Assembly: GCA_028023455.1 (NCBI GenBank)
Contig: JAQFVV010012396.1
Location: 4,745,085 to 4,809,084, forward strand
Direction of reading: 5' to 3'
Length of the DNA: 64,000 nucleotides
Source: Epiperipatus broadwayi
Lineage: Eukaryota; Onychophora; Udeonychophora; Euonychophora; Peripatidae
Shown here in pieces: positions 49,601-62,340 of the stretch. Position 1 is the stretch's first letter. The number at the start of each line of letters is the position of its first letter. Position numbers and translations under genes: made by a program. Below the pieces are notes generated by a model. That model was not told where the DNA came from, ran no database searches, and saw only the letters and a list, made by a program, of their open reading frames with translations.

Positions 49601-51285
49601 ATCATTTTAAGTTTCACCACGATGTTAACAATCATTTTCACTTGAGTAGCTAATCTTATTTCAATAGTAGTTAATCTAATCTGATTCAAAATTCAGTTAT
49701 TTTATACTTTTTCTTTTATCAGTTGTTTTTGAAAATGAAACAGTAAGATAACATCCAAAAATAAATTCAAATCTATTTCCAGATTAAAAATAGATTTGAC
49801 AACACGTTTTATACAAAAGAAAATCTTTAATCTACTTAATCCCATTTATTTTAAGTAAAACTTTAATTAAAAAATACCTCCCTTTAATTATTTTTGGACA
49901 ATTAACAACAGTCATATCTTCTATATTGGATTTTATAAAAAAATATATAGTTTAATAGAAAAACAAGTAATTTAAAAAGAAAAAGCTAAAAATGACATAT
50001 AATAAATATTTAAAAACATCAATATTTTGTTAGTAAGTTTTGCTCCTATGTATATATTTGAGCACATCTATAATACTTTAATAAAAAAACTAATAATTAA
50101 TAAAAACAATTAATAATAATTTTAAAACATGTCATTGAAACATTAAATTTTATAATTTAGGTGCGCATCTCAAATATATACATGAAATATATATACACGA
50201 CAAAAGAAGCGGAATGGGAAATAGGGATTTAAACACAGGTTAGTAGGTAGAAACATGAAGCACAATCTTAAGCTAAGATTGACTGCTTCACTATATAAAT
50301 GCATAAGTTTATGGTTAATACCTGTCGAGGTCCCTACATTTGCATTTTCAACCACACATGCTTTAGGTTTATTGCCTTAGTAAATATTAATTATGTAATC
50401 AATGTGTGTTAAATAAATTTATAAAATACTGAATGATAAACATTATAAAAGAAGATAAACATAAAATGAGTTTGTCAGCCCTTATACAAAAATTGCCAGA
50501 ATTAAAAAAAGATGGTGGGTATTGAACTCATTGTTTCAATGCTGCTGATGAAAATAGTAATATTTTTCAATGACGCAACATATGTGATTATTAATATTTT
50601 ACATATACTTAGAGAATTGATGCTACTGAAACTCTACCAAAGAAATAATTATTGCAGTCATCTATTCAGTACAATTAGACTTAACTTTTTTTTTCTTCAA
50701 TTTGTTTCACTTAATTCTAAACATGCTGATTGTTATTAAATGTAGAATTATAAGCATTATGAAGCTAAGCACTCATAATTTTCTACAGTGTTTCAATTTT
50801 ATATATTTATGTTTATTACCAACTTTTTTAATAATGGCATTAGTAGATGTGTAAAGATATAAAAATATTAAATGATAAATAAAATATTCTACAACAAAAA
50901 TACTTAAAAAAATTATGATTTAATTTAAAAATTAAATGAAAGAAAGACATAATGAATAATAATATCTCTGATATTATTATCAACAGTCTCTTGAAGTATT
51001 ATATGGATTTTATATTTCTTCAGTCACAGAAAATTGGATCTTTTCTTAATTATTCACAATATTTCACAAGTGCATTAAATAATATTGTTATTCAAAAGAA
51101 TGGGGGGAAATATTTTTATAGTAATGTAACATCGTTCAAAGATGGATAAAAAAATTACATTAGATATAAAAATATAGAATAATATGAGTGCATAAGGTAT
51201 AAGAAAATGTAAACAATATTTTAAGAAATTATACTACTGCATCCTTCTCTTCTATCAAATAATTTTTACAAATAAATACATAAGT
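46670..51285. other. AT-rich stretch with scattered tRNA-like SINE remnants
   Basis: No gene recognised. Minus-strand B-box-like sequences occur at 47265-47330 (gggtttgaatccagg), 48405-48445 (aagttcgaaccc with a cttctaa anticodon-like loop) and about 50230-50290 (gtttaaatccc). Each has partial tRNA-like sequence beside it. They probably are decayed SINEs, but none is a complete tRNA. Confidence 0.4.
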
Positions 51286-51535
51286 CAGCTGATATGTCTA
51301 CAGATATCTAACAACTCTTTGAGACTTGAAAGATTTCCATCATGTAGAAGAGTGAATTGATATGAAAAATAGTAATGACATTCAAAAATTATGTTAAATT
51401 GTAGCCACTCCAGCTGATATGTCTACAGATATCTAACAACTCTTTGAGACTTGAAAGATTTCCATCATGTAGAAGAGTGAATTGATATGAAAAATAGTAA
51501 TGACATTCAAAAATTATGTTAAATTGTAGCCACTC
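51286..51535. repeat. Perfect 125-bp tandem duplication
   Basis: 51286-51410 and 51411-51535 are identical by eye, starting cagctgatatgtctacag. No coding capacity. Confidence 0.92.
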
Positions 51536-53775
51536 CAACTTTTGAAATACATCTTGATTCAGTGAGCAATATTTTACTTTTAATTTTGATCCTTTTGAAA
51601 ATTGTTGATCATAGATAAACTTAATGTTGATTCACAGTTATATACATTTGTCTCCAATTTGATGTTTTTTAATTCAGCAAGCAAATAACTAGTTCAAAGA
51701 CTTTGACTAATGAAAGATTTTTTCCTAGTGTAAAACTTCAGTGTTAATTTGGATGCTGAAGAAACCGCCCAAAATATAACAAAATGTGTAATCTTCAGTC
51801 TTAAATCAATTAGCTGATCTCAAATGTTTACACAAAATATATAAACACAATAATATTACATTTCAATGCTACTTTGTATCTCTATATGTACCTAAATCAG
51901 AATTTTTGATTTAAACATTCATCTTATAAGTAATATAAAACAATGTATGGCTTTATGAAAAAAAAACATTAGAGACTTATTTATAAATTTTATTGTTCAG
52001 TACCACATTAAGATTGTTTTTTTAGAAATAAGCTTCCATTTAATGTTTTATTCATAAGCCAAAGACTTATATTACTCAACAGACGAATAATGCTTAGGTC
52101 AAAACTATTATAGATATATTTATTGTCTTCAGTTTATAACTTTTCTAATTATATTTGCTCTTGTTTTTGTTTTTTGTTGTTTTTTTTTTGTTTTTTTTTT
52201 TGGGGGGGGGGGGGTAGAAAGGTAAGTATGTTATATTAAGTTTTATTTTTTGCAAACCCAATTTCCGTTCAGAATACCATCTGTAACTCTGTAGTCAAAA
52301 AAATAGTGCAAAATTTATTCTAAAACACAAATTCGTTGATCATATCTTATACATAAATAAAAAAAAAATTGAATTGCCCTGTGTGGTTAACACAATATAA
52401 GAATGATAGCTAAAGAATTAAGGACTTTTAAATCAAAGTTTAACTTACGCATATGATCTCTTTAGTAATTAACTATTTGATTAATAGAAAAAGCTTTTAA
52501 ACTTATTAAAGTTTAAAATGTCAAAAAACCTCATCTTCATAATAAAGCAATAATTTAGAACAAATCTGCAAAATATTTGTAATACAACTTTACATATATT
52601 AATAAAGTATGCATATGCGCATGCCTAAAGTTTTGAATTCATTATCGTTATTTATTGTTTTTATATATACTTAACAAAAAAAATTAATGATAAGAATAAT
52701 ATAAATAAATCATTATATCAGTTTAATTTTGTTTTTCTGATATGAAATATTTTCATGTAATTAAAAACAATTTTAGTCAATAATGTTGCCCCCCAAATGT
52801 AAACAGGAAGAACGTAATTATCTTATATTTATGGTTGTTACAAATATAAGCCCTCTGCCTTAAATGATATATTATTTTTATTTATCATTTTATACAAACA
52901 GATTACATAAATCAAACATTATTTATTACGAATTGGTTAAAGAATTTATTTAAGAAGGGGCACGCATCTTTCCAAAAGAATTGAAAAAAGATTAATGTAT
53001 AACAAAACATTTTGTAAAATAAATTATCTTTGAAAATATATATATATTTTACAATTTATTCTTCAAAGGTTCAGCAATAATAATGTGAATGTTTTGTATA
53101 AAATATTAGTAAAATACCATATACGCCTTAAATGAACACTTCAAAATGTCATGTATAAAAGAAAATTTATTTCTTTTTGCTTACGGTTTCAATATATATT
53201 CATTCTAGTTAAAATTTAAAAAAATGTAAATATCTAATTCAATTTTTTTAATCATTAAGACTATCTGCTTTTACTATTAATTAGCTCTATTATTATCTAA
53301 TTTTTCCATTATTAAATTAATAATACAGTTAACAACAGTTAACTAATAATTATCACAAAGTAATTAAAATTAGCATTTTAAAAAAAAAAAACATAACATT
53401 TAATATATTATTTAAACAATGCATCATAGTTTACAAATTTAAAAAAATATAATTTAATTAACTTTATTTAAATGACATTTGTTTGTTTAATATATAAATT
53501 AACATTATATCTTTTACATAATCGTAAGTTAGTACGAACATAAAAAATATTATTTAAATTATCCACTAAATTGCAATATGTTGTTTCTATGAATACAAAG
53601 TTGCTTTTACTTTGGGTTTAGATTAAAATACTTTTAAGTTTTTTTCCATACAAGTAAAGATAAATATTCTTTAAATAGTCAACTAAAGGGAAAAGATTTT
53701 TCCAACTTTTTTGCATAGAGAAACATGAGAAAAACATTATGCTGTGTCTGCAAGTATGACTGGGTGACCAGCAAA
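51536..53775. other. AT-rich stretch without recognisable gene
   Basis: Contains the second T(n)G(n) junction (52189-52214). Otherwise no feature seen. Confidence 0.5.
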
Positions 53776-54267
53776 TGAATACATACATATAATATCACAA
53801 TATTTTAGTAATCAGAATAGTGAATAGTCTGCAAGAACACTATCTCAACAGTTCACTAATGTTCAATTCCAACAATGAACTTTCAGGCAGACTGCTATAA
53901 GAACAGTTCACAATGGGCTAGGTTTATGCACACCTTGGCCCAGTGCAGTTAACTGCACACAACACATTGTACTGTAGCACTGCAACTGACTGTAAGCTCT
54001 TTACAGCATCTGTCTATGCAACAGTCCACCAGTGACTCCACTTGAAAACCACTGGAAACTCAACTCTTTATTTAGCAGCTATCCAGACTGTTTCCTCAGG
54101 CTACAGTCTTCCAATCTCTGTGGGCCTATTTAGCTAGTCCCATAAACTACATTTCCACTGAGCACAGGACATTAATCAAAGCACTGACACAAGATCTCTC
54201 CTACATCAGAATTAAACAGGAAAGTCAACTGGAGATGCACTTAAAAAGATCTGACGTGCTTGTTACA
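53776..54267 (-). mobile_element. Probable LTR with adjacent primer-binding-like sequence
   Basis: A block much richer in G+C than its surroundings. On the minus strand it begins tgtaacaagcacg and contains ctaaataaagagttgag (a possible poly(A) signal). It could end at ...atgtattca, followed by tttgctggtcacccagtc, which resembles the region just inside many Ty3-type LTRs. No second LTR or gag was found in the flank, so it would be a 5' LTR with truncated interior. Boundaries are inferred from TG/CA only. Confidence 0.55.
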
Positions 54268-55010
54268 TACTCTTTTTATAGTTTTCTGATAATCTACTAT
54301 TAATTACCTTCTCCATATAAGAAAAGCTCTCTTATCTAAAAACATTTGCAATCAGCAAATATTTCTTGGAATTTATCGATCGCCTTAATGTTAATTTTTT
54401 AATTAAATTTTTATCAGTTATCAGTTCGCATTCTAAAAAAAATCTCTCTAATAAATTCTAGTTTTTCTGGAGTGCATGAACTTGTATAAAACTTTTACAA
54501 AATACAATACATTATATGTCAGGTTTTCCAATTACAAGATTACAGACATAGTAGACCGTATTTTACCATTACACCTTAAGATATCATTAACACTCACATT
54601 AATCTTTGAATCTCAAAGGAAATATATGGGAAAATATTGCAAAGATTAAATTAATACATTCTTGTTTTGAAATAAAATAAATATTAAAAAATATATATAA
54701 TAAGTAACATAAGTTTTAAAATCCTTTGTCTTAGACAAGATTTAAAAAAATATCAACATTATTTCACATTTTCAAATGTAATAAGTTTTTATTTAAATTA
54801 AACTAATTTTATAAATATATCATTTGATTTTTTACTATAGTTTAAATAAAAACAATCTATTTTAATCTGATGTGATACAAAATGCTTCTGTTTAAGTGAT
54901 ATTATGACATATTATGTATGCATCATAAATCCAGAAATCCTATTAACCAGGTTAAACATTTTCATCTATTACTTTCATTATATTAGCAAGTCATTTTGCT
55001 AATCCTGATT
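54268..55010. other. AT-rich spacer
   Basis: No feature recognised. Confidence 0.5.
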
Positions 55011-55780
55011 TTTTTCTTCTATTCTCTTTTAATAAAAACTGTTTAAATAATTTCTCCATCCTATTTTTCTATTTCTTATTTACATTATAAAAATTTAAAC
55101 AAAAACATAAAATTACTTTATCTTTAAATTTCTTTCCCTTTGCATGCAATTTATACGCTCTCAACATTTCTATATTCTAAAAATAAATGTTTAATATTTT
55201 CTGTACCACATAAATTATGTCTATTCTCAAAATATTTATTGTATTATCTTTTTTTAGTACCTAATGTTTCTGTTTTTATATTGTATAAGCTCTTTTTGTG
55301 GTTATAATATATGCTTTCATATTTTATACATTTTCTATTATTACATAATTATAAACTATTTTTATCCATAATTAATTTCCATAATTTCACTTTTTTAAGT
55401 AATTTACTTACACCCTTTTTCATTCCTCATTAATACATGCCTGTAATACAACTTTATCTATTGTCCATCTATTAATTTTGTATGATAAAAAAAATTGTCT
55501 AAAGTGTTGTTAGTCTTTCTACATATTTTTAATTTATTTTTATTCTTTTACATTAAAAAATAATCTTTTTAAAAAATATGTGTTGTTTATAATTTACCAG
55601 TCAATGTATGTGTATATACTTCTTGTTGTATTGTAACTAAACATTTCTGGATTCTCTAATTCAAATGCCTTGATACTAAATGATAAAGCATGTACCATTA
55701 ACATTTTTTTTCCAAATTGTTCTATATATTTTATATCTCATCATCAACTGGTATTCATAAATAAATATAGCTACTTTAGT
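55011..55780 (-). pseudogene. LINE C-terminal fragment with degenerate zinc motif
   Basis: The minus strand gives pieces such as FENRHNLCGTENIKHLFLEY (near 55180-55245), the C-x2-C-x-x-E-x-x-x-H-x-F-x-x-C region found after the RT domain of many LINEs, with some cysteines lost. Upstream (55290-55440) lies an IIENVYNMKAYIITT-like segment. Several frameshifts and stops. The clade cannot be fixed. Confidence 0.5.
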
Positions 55781-57189
55781 TCAAAACATACAAAATAGAA
55801 CCAAAAATATTAATAGTAATACTAACAATAATAATAAGATAAAGGTATTAGAAATAATTATACAAATCAATTCATCATCTATTAATACATCAAGATATAG
55901 AACATGCTGGTCTATTATTTTTATAACGTAATATTTCATACCACTGTCTTTTTGATTTACCTATTTTCAGTTATAACTGTATAGTACAACTTAAATGTAT
56001 CTAACACATAAAACAATTTTAAAAAGATTTAAATATAATAGAGAGTAAATTAAAGTTCCCATGTTCAAAAGTTGAAGTTCAAATCCAGATGGATTTAAAA
56101 ATTTCTTAAGATAGCAGACAATTTTCCAAGCAATCTTATGAAATTTTTGGGATATTGCCTAAACTGCAAATATCTACCCCATATGAGCAATATCTTAAAT
56201 GTTTTAATGAAATTGTATACAGTGAAATGCTTTTGTTAAATGTAATTGCATTCATAAAGTCAAAGAAGTTTTACCACATTGTTATATAATTACTTAATTG
56301 TGATCATGTGAAGTCATAATGAATGGTGACTTTTTGTATTTAGTTAATTTTCTAACATTTATTATATTAAAGTTTTAGTTTTCTGAATCAAATTCCATAA
56401 AATCATTGAAATTTTTTTTAAAAAAATGATTGTAAACATATATTTTTAAAACATAAATAAGCATACTCATTATCCATATATAAAATTAATGAAGAAAGCA
56501 ACTCTTCCATCAGCCTGAATAAATATCTATTGACAAACAGTCTAGAATAAAATGTATCCACTTATTTTTGAAGTTTTTTATGTCTTTGTTAGTATTGATA
56601 GAAATAAGGAATAAAGTCAATATATCAGCCAAATTAAAACATGACAATAATAATTAAATTAACAGCCAATTATACAAATATAGAAACTGAATCCCACTTT
56701 TGATGATATTGCTTTAATAATCAAGCAGAAAGTATTAATTGTAAACAATAATTAATGGTTTACTCCATTATTTGCGTGTATATTAAACTATACTGACTTA
56801 ATGTTTCCAATTAATCATTTAATCACTCTTAAATTTGTATAAAATCATTAAGTGTTTCCCTCAAAAAAAAACATGATAGTTTTGTGGCTTTAGGAGACTG
56901 TTTTAACCATTATTGTAATTCATAATAACATAGAAGTTTTTTACTAACATAGAGTTTCCACATTGCTTTTATTGATTGAAAAAAATCTAAAGAGGCCAAT
57001 ATCTTATGGAAATCAGCAAATATCAGTCATCTTGACTCTATTGTTCTCTAATGGAAAGATTTATTTTGAAGAGTTTTTTTTTTTGTTTATACATTATAAT
57101 ATGTGAAACTCTTTTCTAATATTATCACTTGTCAAAATTTACACAGCAGTTACAATATTTTCAAATATTTTCATAATTATCAAGTAAAT
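55781..57189. other. AT-rich spacer
   Basis: A B-box-like gttcaaatccag at about 56076 (+) may be another SINE relic. Nothing else seen. Confidence 0.4.
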
Positions 57190-57280
57190 TGTTGGTGGTC
57201 GAGTGAACAGCATAGCTTCCTTACAAGTAGTAGTCCCAAGTTCACGGGTTCGCTTCCTGGCCAATGCTTTGACACATGGA
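57190..57280 (+). mobile_element. tRNA-like SINE cassette S2
   Basis: ggtggtcgagtgaacagc (A-box region), tccttacaagtag (anticodon-arm region) and gggttcgcttcctgg (B box) are followed by ccaatgctttgacacatgg and A-rich sequence. It matches S1 and S3. The 3' flank caatgctttgaca is complementary to the 5' flank tgtcaagcattg kept in S1 and S3. Confidence 0.7.
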
Positions 57281-58120
57281 AAAATATCAAATTTTAAATC
57301 AAAATTTGATAGATTTATCACAAATCCACCTTCATTCATTCATCTTAAGAAAAAAAAATTCAAATAGAAAAAAATCCATTCATTTTCTGAAAAAATGTTT
57401 ATACTAACTTAGTTGATATGTTTATGAGCATTGTTTTATTTACAAGTAAATATTTAAGTATTTAAAAAGATCAAATGTAATTTTTTAGAATATTATTCAT
57501 TCACAAAATTAAATGAAAAAAAAATTAAATCTATTTCATTGAGTTTTAATATAAAATAAAGAATTTATGTAGAAGTTAAAGGTTAAGGATTTTCAAAAAC
57601 TCTCACCAGGTGAAAAAGTGGAACATTAAACCAAGGTTATTAAATGGAAGATTTATTTTCCATTCTAATATAACTGACTATAAATTGAATATTTGTTTAT
57701 GTCATGTTTCCATCTGGCTGATGTATTGGGTTCATTCTATATTTCCATCAATGTTGGCAATAATAAACTTATAAACATCAAAAACAAAAAAAAAAAAAAA
57801 TGGTGAATCTATTCTATTCTTAACATTTATCAAAAAGTGTAATTTTTTCATAGCATGAGGGAGAGGATGATTTACTCCATTAATTACATATATAATGAGC
57901 AATGTTAATTGAATATTTACAATCACTAACTTCAGTTTAATTATTAAAGCAAGATTATTCAGTATCCATTCTTGTATAATTGGCTACTAATTTAATTATT
58001 AATAATGCCATGTTTGAATTTATGATATAGAGTTCACTCTGTATTTTCATCAATGTTTGTAAGAAGTGGATTCATTGTATTCTTGACATTTTGATAACAG
58101 TATTACTTATTCAGTTTAGC
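57281..58120. other. AT-rich spacer
   Basis: No feature recognised. Confidence 0.5.
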
Positions 58121-58200
58121 ATAGTTGATAGAGTATCTGACTTGTGATCAGGAGGACCCAAAATTGATTCTGGTGCTCACAATTCTAGTATTTGAACTTC
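58121..58200 (+). mobile_element. tRNA-derived SINE head, different family
   Basis: tagcatagttgatagagtat (A-box region) is followed by ctgacttgtgatcagg (anticodon-arm-like, loop cttgtga) and aaattgattctgg (B box). The order and spacing are tRNA-like, but the acceptor stem is absent. Not a functional tRNA gene. Confidence 0.5.
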
Positions 58201-58946
58201 TTATGAACTCCCAAGCAAAAATGCTATATATTTTTGTTGCTTGATGAGGACAATATTTTATTTATTAATTACATATATTTTTATTTGAACTTTCATGACC
58301 TATAGCCAAGAAAACATCCTGTTGAAATAAAATTGAAAACATGTAAAAACTTATCAATAGTATTTACACAAATTAATAGTGAATATTTATTGAAATCAAT
58401 AAAAACTAGAGCTAGAAATAATATTTTAAAAATTCTTACCTAAAAAAACTTTTAAAATATCAATTACATATACATACCTAAAAAGAAAAAAAAATACATA
58501 TATTTATAAAAATTAAATAAAGTAGATAGTAAAGGGTTAATCTTATACATTTATATTTAACTGCTGCTTGATGACAGTTAATAATTAAATAAGTGAATAA
58601 GTTAAAATAAATTTTATAGTTATGTAAATTAATTTTATTATTACATTATGTATTTATAATTTACAACAAATGATTAAAATAATAAAATGTTCATAAACAC
58701 ATAATTATAGGACAAATACCATATTATGCAAGTAACCTTTGTTTCTTTAAATTATTACACTAATGTGGAATATGCAAGTAATGTATCAATTTATCACACC
58801 ATTTTTACAAAAGCGAATAATAGACAGAAATTTATCACTCCACCCTTATTATTGCATATCTCAGTTATAAAATTTCATTCACTGTTCAAGAGGAGTCAAA
58901 CTTTTTATAAAAAGTGTGTGAGTAAAATTATTTTGTTTTTTTCATC
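58201..58946. other. AT-rich spacer with chance-like open frame
   Basis: An open frame at 58726-59145 (+, 139 codons) runs through the minus-strand tRNA-like cassette S3, so its distinctive C-terminal part is only that cassette read backwards. No gene is called. Confidence 0.5.
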
Positions 58947-59038
58947 TGTCAAAGCATCGACCGGGAAGCGAATCAGCAAACCCGGGACAACTGCTTGTAA
59001 GGCAGCCATGCTGACCACTCGGCCACCAATGCTTGACA
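58947..59038 (-). mobile_element. tRNA-like SINE cassette S3
   Basis: Best preserved copy. The minus strand reads tgtcaagcattggtggccgagtgg..., then gctgccttacaagcagt, then a B-box region with a small insertion, and ends cggtcgatgctttgaca. The outer tgtcaagcat and atgctttgaca are complementary and would close an extended acceptor-like stem. The loop cttacaa gives a UAC (valine-type) anticodon by position. Confidence 0.7.
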
Positions 59039-59508
59039 AATTACTTTTTGATACATCTATTTCATTGAAACTCCTATACTGGCAAGAAAATGAAATACAT
59101 ATCATTAATATATGGAAGAAATATTTTCAAAGATTCACCACATAATTTATTATCTGGTTGTTAGGGTCAATGGGTCATACCATGTCTGACACTTCCAGCT
59201 TTTGAATTTGGAAATGGATCCCTGTGCAATAGAGCCATTCAATAATATCATTATCCATAGATCCAATTTTATTAACTTTGTTATACATTTTCTAACACAA
59301 TCTTGTATCATTAGCTCATAATCTAGAATCAATATGTTAAACTTTATAAAAGCTTCTGTTCAATTTTTTATGTAGAATTGTTTAAATGTATGGTTTTTTC
59401 CTGAAATGCATAATGGTGAAAAATATAAAAATATACAATAATTTTGTAAGTTCAACTTCTCTAAGTTTTATGGCAATCTATAAGATATAACTATTGTTAA
59501 TATTTTTG

Positions 59509-60122
59509 TAGTGTAATTTTCACTACATTACTCTCATGTAAGGTAGGGACTGGTTTCTATCCACTTTTAACATCTTGTGGAAAAATATAATCATAAACAT
59601 ATGAATAAAGACATGTAAAAAAGATGTACTATTCCCAAGATGTACATTTTATGCTGAAGTAGAACTCATTAGTTGGCCCAAATCACAATCTCTTAAGCAT
59701 ATCTTTATCATTGTTAAGTATATATAACCTGTCTCTACCTTACATGGAAGTGCTGTAGTGAAAATTACACTATAAAAATATTATTTATTAAGTGGTTAAA
59801 AAATGACTAATAACAATTATTAATACACTTTCATTAAGTAGTTTGTGTCAAATTATGAGGGCAATAAATTTGACACATTAATTAAACTGTAGTAATTTCC
59901 AATCTATGCATACTGAGCAATAATAAAGATATATGTAAAAGATTGTGATCTGGACCAACTGATGAGTGCTGGTTCAACATAAAATGTGTGTCTTGGAAAT
60001 CATACATCTTTTTCACATATCTTTAGTCATATGTTTATGATTACATTTCTTCACAAGGTGTTAAAAGCCAATAGAAAACAGTCTTTATTTTACATGAGAA
60101 TGGTATAGTGAAAATTACACTA
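59509..60122. mobile_element. Foldback element FB-A4
   Basis: The left end gtagtgtaattttcactac...catgtaa pairs with the right end ttacatgagaatgg..tagtgaaaattacac. Inside, the left catctttttcac/cagttgg.cca blocks pair with their reversed counterparts near 59940-60020 (accaactgatgagtgctgg). The end motif (tagtgaaaattacacta) also occurs in the middle at about 59757-59775, so a further copy is nested. Arms are moderately diverged. It shares its core with FB-A1 and FB-A3. Confidence 0.65.
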
Positions 60123-60407
60123 TAGAAATATTATTCATTAAGTGGATAATCTCTAGTCTAATGAGTGACTAATAACAATTATTAATGTAACTATTGTTAA
60201 TTTCTGTCATATATTAACAAGCTGAATTAAGCAAATTGTTTTATTCATTGTTAAAGGAAACAGGCATATGATTTTGTCACATAATTTGCACAGTTGTTAT
60301 TGAATTCTTTTATAAGTAATTTAATCATTTTATGCCACATTTTAATTGTTTTCTATTGTTATGAAAGCTCTTGTAGAAATTGTTAATGAATATTTAACAA
60401 TATTAAG
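60123..60407. other. AT-rich spacer
   Basis: No feature recognised. Confidence 0.5.
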
Positions 60408-61318
60408 TACACCTGGATCTCGTTTTATGCGGATTATTTTAATGCGATTTTGAAGTTATGCGATTCATGTTTCTTCTTAATATTTTTCATATTTCACTAT
60501 ATTTATTAGATATCAAAAAATTTAAATTATTAATAACTTATTTTGACTTGAAATACTTTTTTTTTTTTTCAAAAATATAACGTTATGTTTGCATATAACA
60601 GAAATAAATATTGTAAAGTTTTTAAAAATAAATAACGAAGATTTTATTGATTTTATAAACTGAAAATAATATTTCTAATGATAATGTATAATCTTTTTGT
60701 TTTGACTGCGGTATCATTTTTTTAATATAGAAACAAAATGTGAACATTTAAAATTTATTTCAATAGTAAAAATCAGTTGTCAACAGAAAACAATTAACAC
60801 AGCACACGACTGAAATTGGCACTAGTTGTGTAAATGGGATGGAGCAGAATATAGTAAAAATTAGAGTGGGGAATGGAAAATAAAGTTTTTCTGGCATAAT
60901 TGCTGAGAGATTCTTGACTTCATTCAAGAAGAAGCTACATCACATCACATCGATGAATCTGATTTCTTACCAGTTTACAAACGAACCATGCATTCGAAAA
61001 TAGTGATAATCATTAAAATACATGTGAAAAAATGTAAAAATTAAATACTGTAGCTAATAAAAAAAAGTAAAAAAAGTTTGTCTTGTACCATTTTTTTTCA
61101 AATATTTGATATTTTTTATTTGTCATACTTTATTTCCTTATTTTTTAATGCAAATTTTAAAGTAATTTTTCCTTGTTGCTTTGCTTTTATGCGAATTCTG
61201 AAAATTACAGACCCTATCCCCCCTTTTTCAAGGTAAGTTAAGTCTATTTTTGTGTGATTTTTTTTAATGCAGGTTTTCTGTGGAACCTATCTACCACATA
61301 AAGTGAGACCCAGGTGTA
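60408..61318. mobile_element. Tigger/pogo-like non-autonomous DNA transposon
   Basis: The left end is tacacctggatctcgttttatgcg. The right end, reverse complemented, is tacacctgggtctcactttatg. With TA as target duplication the element is cacctgg...ccaggtg, 907 bp. The subterminal ttatgcga repeats fit Tigger-type elements as I recall them. No transposase reading frame remains. Confidence 0.7.
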
Positions 61319-61990
61319 TACATAATTCATTAAGGCTATGTAAAGATTTTGAAATTATACATATTTAGTGAAGAATTAAAAGCCCTTTTTTCAGCATGAA
61401 TTTAATTTTGTAAAGAATCTGGAAGATAAATTCAAGATATGTGCTTCCAGAAAAATTTGTTCAAAAATTATCAATCTATTTCAATTTTAAATTGTAGATA
61501 GTTGGAAACTCAATTGATTGCTTATTACAGAATCTTAACTTTAATTGATATATGCCAGAGTGTCATAGATTCAAATTTTGCTTATATGTGCAATATTGAC
61601 AGACTGAAAGTAGTGATTCAATAACTAAAGGTTTCTAGGCTGATTCCTAGCTGATGGTGTTAAACAAAATATATAGTTTGATCATTTGAATAAAATCAAC
61701 TGCCACATAAGTGTTTAACTGCCATATAATTTTTCAAGAAACTAACTATACAATTATTTATTTGAAATAAATCATTAATTATTTTATTGGTATTTAAGTT
61801 ATCATTTTTTTTGGTAATGAATGTTTTATTTTTCTCATTCTTATAAAAATATTTAATATTAGTATTACAGTGGTACTATCATTCTATACAGCTATACATT
61901 TAATAATAAAAGATTTATTTTTAGTCTATATTACATACTTTTACTTTTTAAGCAGTATTATAAAGAGTTCACTCTTTCAAATTATGTTGA
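61319..61990. other. AT-rich spacer
   Basis: No feature recognised. Confidence 0.5.
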
Positions 61991-62190
61991 TACAAAAGAT
62001 AAGACTGCCACTCTTATCTTTTTCAATGTCTATCTTGTACTTTAGTTTGATAGTATTCTCTATACTCAACAAAACATAGCTGAGCTATGATAATGTCATT
62101 TCACATGATGCACTTAGGGTGTAAATCCCTGTTGTTTATAAATTATATACAATCATTGCACTAGTAAATAAAATTGAATATTACATAATT
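61991..62190. repeat. Direct repeat R3, unit 1
   Basis: Similar along its length to 62341-62535. Anchors are aagac.gcca.tcttatctttt at the left and gttta.aaattatatacaat at the right. Confidence 0.7.
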
Positions 62191-62340
62191 TCTAATATTT
62201 CATAATATTAACACATAGTAAATTGAATTTTTTTACAAATGTTAATATATAGAAATTAATAAATGTAAATTAAATAAAGAAGCATCTTCACACTCTCAAA
62301 TAAAGATGCTTTACATTAACCTATATAATTGAATTTAGGT

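Noticed and set aside
58947-59038. Functional tRNA-Val gene
   Set aside because: The B-box arm has an insertion, the acceptor stem is non-standard, and two decayed relatives exist. A mobile tRNA-like element fits better.
58726-59145. 139-codon open frame on the plus strand
   Set aside because: Its most distinctive part is the minus-strand tRNA-like cassette read backwards. The remainder is AT-rich and unlike any known protein.
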